Source of the DNA: Micromonospora halotolerans
GTDB taxonomy: Bacteria > Actinomycetota > Actinomycetes > Mycobacteriales > Micromonosporaceae
NCBI RefSeq assembly: GCF_032108445.1
Contig: NZ_CP134876.1
Location: 5,332,001 to 5,396,000, forward strand
Length of the DNA: 64,000 nt
Reading direction: 5' to 3'
The first letter of the stretch is position 1, and every line of letters starts with the position of its first letter. This document shows positions 60,605 to 64,000 of this stretch, in pieces. The notes under the pieces are model-generated. The model had not been told where the DNA came from. It saw only the letters and a program-made list of their open reading frames with translations, and searched no databases. Made by a program: the position numbers and the translations under genes.

Positions 60605-63178
60605 TCAGTCACCGGCCGGTGGGGTGGGCCCGGCGGGCGTGGCGCCGGGCAGGGGCGCGAGGAACGGCAGGCCGGGGCCCGCCGGCCGGGTCGCGGCGAG
60701 GGCGCTCAGCACGCCGGCGGTGCCGGTGGCCAGGTCCATGGACAGCCGCAGCAGCTGGTCGCCGGGAAAGGCGGTCAGCCCCCGGTACGGCAGGGCGTGC
60801 CAGCTCAGCAGCCGGGCCTGCCGGCGAGCGGGCTCGCGCTCACCCCGCTCGGCCAGGTAGGTCACGATCCCGGCGCGGCCGGCGAACAGCCCGGACTGGG
60901 CGTAGAACGGGAAGTCGGCGCAGCGGCGGATCCCCGTGGCGGCGGTGCGCAACGTCTCGTCGCCGCGGTGGCGCAGGTACTGGTCGAGCACCAGGCCGAT
61001 GCCCACGCTGCCCTCGGCGAGGTAGGGCATGGTCCGCCAGCCCTCGTTGACCTCCAGGTGGCCGGCGTCGCGCCGGACGCACCGGCGCAGGTCCTGCCGC
61101 AGCGCGGTCGCGGCGTGGTCGAGCAGGCTCCGGTCGTGGTCCAGTTCGTACATCCGCAGCAGCATCAGCGCCACGCCGGCGCCGCCCCGGAACAGCCCCG
61201 CGTACGGGTGGCGGCCACCGCTGACCTCGGCGACCGATTCGACGTCGCCGAGCCGGCCGACGACCAGGTCGACGGCCCGCCGGGCGGCGTCGGCGTACCG
61301 CCGGTCGCCGGTGCGCCCGGCGAAGTGGGCCAGGTTGAGCGCGACGCCGGACAGGCCGCTCATCAGGTCGTCGCCGAGTTCGGTCCACGGCTCGTCGAGG
61401 CAGCGCTCCAGCAGCCGCAGCGCCTCGGCGCGGTGCCCGAGCAGGTCCAGCACGTACGCGACGCCGTGCAGCCCGTCGTAGAAGCCGAGCCGGCTGCCCG
61501 ACGCCGGTTCCCGTACCCGGTCGATCAGCCACCGCTCGTGGTCGGGGTCGGTGCCGGCGCCGCCGGCGTGCAGCGCCCAGAGCACCCCGGCGGCGCCGTG
61601 GGCCAGGTTCAGCCCGCCGTCGGCCCCGGCGAACTGCCGGATGTCGCCGGGGAAGAGGCGGTCGTCGCGGTGCGGGGTGGCGCTCGCGGTGATCGCGGCG
61701 GCGAGCCGGTCCCGCAGTGCCGGCCAGTCGTCCGGGTCGATCCGCGACGCGTCCGGGCGGCCGGGCGTGTGGCGGGTCCCGGTCTCGCCGAGGATCACGG
61801 CGACCGCCTCGTCGAGCAGCTCCCGGGGGACGGGGAACTGTTCCGCCACCACGTCGGCCAGGTGGGCCGCCTTCTCCGGCGCCAGCCGGAGCATCGCGGT
61901 CAGCGGCAGGAAGAGGGCCAGCCGCAGGCAGGCCAGGGCGTACCGGTCGACGTCGAAGCCGGTCCGGTCACGGGGCGCGGCGAAGGCCTGGTTGCGCAGG
62001 GCCGGCCGGGCGGCGGCCGCGGCGGGGGTCGCGACCTCGAAGTCGACAAGCGTGACGGCCCCGTCGTCGCCGACCATGATGTTGAACATGTGCAGGTCGC
62101 CGTAGACCACTCCATGGGCGTGGATGGCGTCCACCGCCTCGGCGACCTGCCGGTGAAGGTCGAGGGCCCACCGCGTGTACGCCTCCCGGTCGGCGTCGAG
62201 GTGGACCAGCGGGTAGCGCTCCACCACCAGCTGGTTCAGCGGGCGGCCGGCGACGAATGTCAGCGCCAGGAACTCATGCCCGCCGAAGCTGAACTCGTCG
62301 TGCACCCGCACCAGGTGCGGCACCCCGGCGAGCCGGCGCAGCGTCTCGGCCTCCCGGCGCAGCCGGGTCACCGCGTCCGCGCCGGTGGCGTCCAGCCCGG
62401 CGTGCGGGCGGGCCTCCTTGAGCACCACCCGGTCCCCGGTGCGGGTGTCCCGGGCCTCGTAGAGACCGCCGCCGTTGGAGAAGTGGATGACCTTCTCGAT
62501 CCGGTAGGGCAGGTCGGTGGTGGTGGCCGCATTCCGGGCGGCCAGGTGCGGGGCGAGGAAGTCGGGCAGGGTGACCCAGTCGGGCACGTGGAAGACCGGG
62601 TCGCGCCGGTCGGGCACCAGGGTGCCGGTGGCGTCCTCGACGGCCGGCACCACCTGGCCCTCGGGGGAGAGGCAGTACCGGGCGGCGAAACCGCCGTAGC
62701 GCAGGTACACCGGGCCGTCGCCGTAGCGCAGGTCGCTCAGGATGTACGGCCCGGTCTCGCCGTCGAGCAGCGCGGCCAGTTCCTTGGCGGTCAGCTCCAG
62801 TTCCGCGTCGTCGCGGGGGTAGACCGTGATGAACTTGCCGCTGGCGGCCCGGCGGGCGTACTTGCTGTTGCGCATGAGCAGCATCCGCGGGCCGCGCAGG
62901 TGCTTGAACGGGATGCCGCGGGGCTCGCAGTAGTCCATCACCCGGGCCAGCACCCGCTCGGCGTTGTCCAGCCGGGCCGACACGTGGATCTTCCACCCCT
63001 GCGGCGGGAGGGAGCCGGCGACCGGACCGTGCACCAGCCAGTCGTCCTTGACCTCACACTCCCAGCCGGGCGCCGGCGGGCGGTCCGCCGCGTAGCCCGG
63101 GGTCTCGACGTCGGAGCTGGCGAGCGAGTCGTAGAACAGCGGGTCGACCGCGCAGTACGAGTCGTACCGTTCGTCCAT
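60605..63178 (-). CDS. Class III lanthipeptide synthetase LanKC (RamC/AmfT type)
   Basis: The protein has 857 residues. It has the three-part class III plan: an N-terminal lyase region (about 1-200, opening MDERYDSYCAVDPLFYD as in RamC), a Ser/Thr-kinase-like domain (about 215-490) and a LanC-like cyclase (about 510-857). The kinase has Lys254 in VVLKEARP, HGVVYGDLHMFN with Asp361 and Asn366, and LVDFEVA in place of DFG. The cyclase shows the glycine repeats (DGLHGVAYVL, SGLSGVALNL, FRGGAGVALML) but no clear zinc Cys/His set, as usual for this class. It phosphorylates and eliminates Ser/Thr and forms thioether rings in the precursors. ATG 63178 is preferred for GGAGG 8 bases upstream; ATG 63256 has none. 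Confidence 0.95.
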   Translation of the reverse strand: MDERYDSYCAVDPLFYDSLASSDVETPGYAADRPPAPGWECEVKDDWLVHGPVAGSLPPQGWKIHVSARLDNAERVLARVMDYCEPRGIPFKHLRGPRMLLMRNSKYARRAASGKFITVYPRDDAELELTAKELAALLDGETGPYILSDLRYGDGPVYLRYGGFAARYCLSPEGQVVPAVEDATGTLVPDRRDPVFHVPDWVTLPDFLAPHLAARNAATTTDLPYRIEKVIHFSNGGGLYEARDTRTGDRVVLKEARPHAGLDATGADAVTRLRREAETLRRLAGVPHLVRVHDEFSFGGHEFLALTFVAGRPLNQLVVERYPLVHLDADREAYTRWALDLHRQVAEAVDAIHAHGVVYGDLHMFNIMVGDDGAVTLVDFEVATPAAAAARPALRNQAFAAPRDRTGFDVDRYALACLRLALFLPLTAMLRLAPEKAAHLADVVAEQFPVPRELLDEAVAVILGETGTRHTPGRPDASRIDPDDWPALRDRLAAAITASATPHRDDRLFPGDIRQFAGADGGLNLAHGAAGVLWALHAGGAGTDPDHERWLIDRVREPASGSRLGFYDGLHGVAYVLDLLGHRAEALRLLERCLDEPWTELGDDLMSGLSGVALNLAHFAGRTGDRRYADAARRAVDLVVGRLGDVESVAEVSGGRHPYAGLFRGGAGVALMLLRMYELDHDRSLLDHAATALRQDLRRCVRRDAGHLEVNEGWRTMPYLAEGSVGIGLVLDQYLRHRGDETLRTAATGIRRCADFPFYAQSGLFAGRAGIVTYLAERGEREPARRQARLLSWHALPYRGLTAFPGDQLLRLSMDLATGTAGVLSALAATRPAGPGLPFLAPLPGATPAGPTPPAGD

Positions 63179-63358
63179 GTCGTCTGCCTCCACCGGCTGA
63201 TCGGTTGAGGTCCATCCTTCGGACGGCGGAGGGGGGAGCAAAGTGTGCTGAGTCATGAGCCGGGCGTGATTTTCACACCCCGAATTCGTGACAACGGCGG
63301 AGTTTGAACTCGCGAATACCGCACCAGCGGTGCGGCGGAGCCCCGGTCGGACGCGCGA
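63179..63358. promoter_or_regulatory. Control region of the lanthipeptide operon
   Basis: No gene is seen. This region should carry the promoter of lanKC and sites for the cluster regulators. Visible elements are GAGTT-TG-AACTC at 63300-63311 and CCGCACC-AGC-GGTGCGG at 63319-63335, both inverted repeats. An AT-richer patch (GTGATTTTCACACC) is at 63267-63280 and contains GTGA/TCAC. No firm -35/-10 was recognised. Confidence 0.4.
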
Positions 63359-63391
63359 AGACCCGCACCGGCGCGCGGCCGGTGCGGGTCT
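63359..63391 (-). terminator. Hairpin terminator after the S1 protease gene
   Basis: A perfect 14-base stem, AGACCCGCACCGGC (63359-63372) with 63378-63391, has a GCGCG loop. It lies 31 bases past the protease stop and separates that transcript from the lanthipeptide operon. Confidence 0.75.
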
Positions 63392-63422
63392 CCCGGTGCC
63401 GGCCGGCGGCCGGCGGGTGGAC

Positions 63423-64000
63423 TCAGTAGACGGTCACGCCGTACGCGCTCGCCGCCTCGGTGACCGGCTGGAAGAAGGTGGTGCCGCCCCGGCGGCAGTC
63501 ACCGCTGCCTCCCGAGGTGATGCCGATCGCCTTGGTGCCGTCGTAGAGCGGGCCGCCGGAGTCGCCCGGCTCGGCGCAGACGGTGGTCTGGATCATGCCC
63601 CGGACGGTGCCGCCGCCCTGGTAGCGGACGGTCACGTTCAACGCGGTCACCGTGCCGCTGTGGGTGCCGGTGGTCGAGCCGGTGCGCTTGACCGCCTCAC
63701 CGACGAACGCGTTCGCGGCGGTGTAGCCGCCCGGGTGGCTGAGCGCGGCGTTGTCGTAGCGGACCAGGGCATAGTCGTTGCCGGGGAAGCTGGAGCTGAT
63801 GGTCGGCCCGATCAGCGTCTTGAGGCCGGAGTCGGTGTACCAGGTCTTCGCGACGTTGCCGCAGTGCCCGGCCGTGAGGAAGTAGTAGGCGTTCGACTTC
63901 ACCACGTTGAACCCGAGCGAGCAGCGGTAGCCGCCGCCGTAGATGGCGTTGCCGGCGGACAGCAGCGGACGGAACGTGCCCCGGGCCCGGTCGACCCGGA
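63423..64000 (-). CDS. Secreted S1-family (chymotrypsin-like) serine protease, 3' part
   Basis: The gene runs off the right edge; about 192 codons of its end are visible. The frame entering at the window edge reads [18 protein letters not shown], then [10 protein letters not shown] with the catalytic His, [10 protein letters not shown] with the Asp, and [14 protein letters not shown] with the Ser. This is the Streptomyces griseus protease/alpha-lytic protease group, made with a signal and propeptide that must lie outside. Paired cysteines (RCS/GHC; VCAEP/GDC) are as in that family. No C-terminal binding domain is present. It lies on the same strand upstream of lanKC but is separated by a terminator. 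Confidence 0.9.
   Translation of the reverse strand, partial: RVDRARGTFRPLLSAGNAIYGGGYRCSLGFNVVKSNAYYFLTAGHCGNVAKTWYTDSGLKTLIGPTISSSFPGNDYALVRYDNAALSHPGGYTAANAFVGEAVKRTGSTTGTHSGTVTALNVTVRYQGGGTVRGMIQTTVCAEPGDSGGPLYDGTKAIGITSGGSGDCRRGGTTFFQPVTEAASAYGVTVY

Overview
The window is very GC-rich DNA (about 73%) with GTG and TTG starts, many 4-base start/stop overlaps, secreted polysaccharide hydrolases, an Lrp/PucR/LuxR-rich regulator set and a SapB-type lanthipeptide cluster. This points to a filamentous actinomycete, most likely a Micromonosporaceae member such as Micromonospora. The genus is inferred from general style; no rRNA or tRNA gene is present to prove it. The region looks like chromosome. 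I see no insertion sequence, prophage, integrase or CRISPR array.

Layout. 1-337: end of a WD40-repeat protein. 586-10257: a giant secreted protein of 3223 residues with RTX calcium-binding repeats. 10310-13831 (minus): PhzF-like isomerase, GNAT acetyltransferase, DUF2000-DinB fusion and an amino-acid dehydrogenase, with a divergent Lrp regulator. 14442-19112: a GNAT, then divergent secreted GH16 and GH3 beta-glucan enzymes sharing a CebR-like operator. 19165-21584: ArsR-type regulator with MFS exporter, then smpB. 21703-24677: an unknown protein and a FUSC-family membrane protein. 24836-27917: a hydroxyacid dehydrogenase and an overlapping FadR-sterol desaturase-YhhN operon that looks like ether-lipid metabolism. 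28053-31204: htpG, then an SDR enzyme with its HxlR regulator. 31279-34660: a luciferase-like/hemerythrin fusion, a c-di-AMP riboswitch before an Rpf-like cell-wall hydrolase with LysM, and a YbaB-like protein.

34751-44972: secreted M4 protease, secreted S15 peptidase, a PucR regulator divergent from a DapA-like protein lacking the usual lysine, and an M6 protease followed by two lipoproteins, one thioredoxin-like. 45001-50064: CoA-transferase, class A penicillin-binding protein and secreted GH6 cellulase, the last with a second CebR-like operator. 50109-55328: GNAT-like protein, Pro/Ala-rich exported protein, lipid-kinase-like protein, nucleotidyltransferase and GH18-like chitinase.

55449-63178 is the most notable unit. 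It is a class III lanthipeptide cluster of the SapB/AmfS type, reading on the minus strand: LanKC synthetase, two nearly identical 39-residue precursors, and two ABC half-transporters. Two LuxR-type regulators converge on it from the plus strand. Both precursors end in the SapB core pattern with two Ser-x-x-Ser-x5-Cys rings. The precursors would be dehydrated and cyclised by LanKC and exported by what looks like an asymmetric ABC heterodimer. No dedicated leader protease is visible. 63423-64000: 3' part of a secreted S1 protease.
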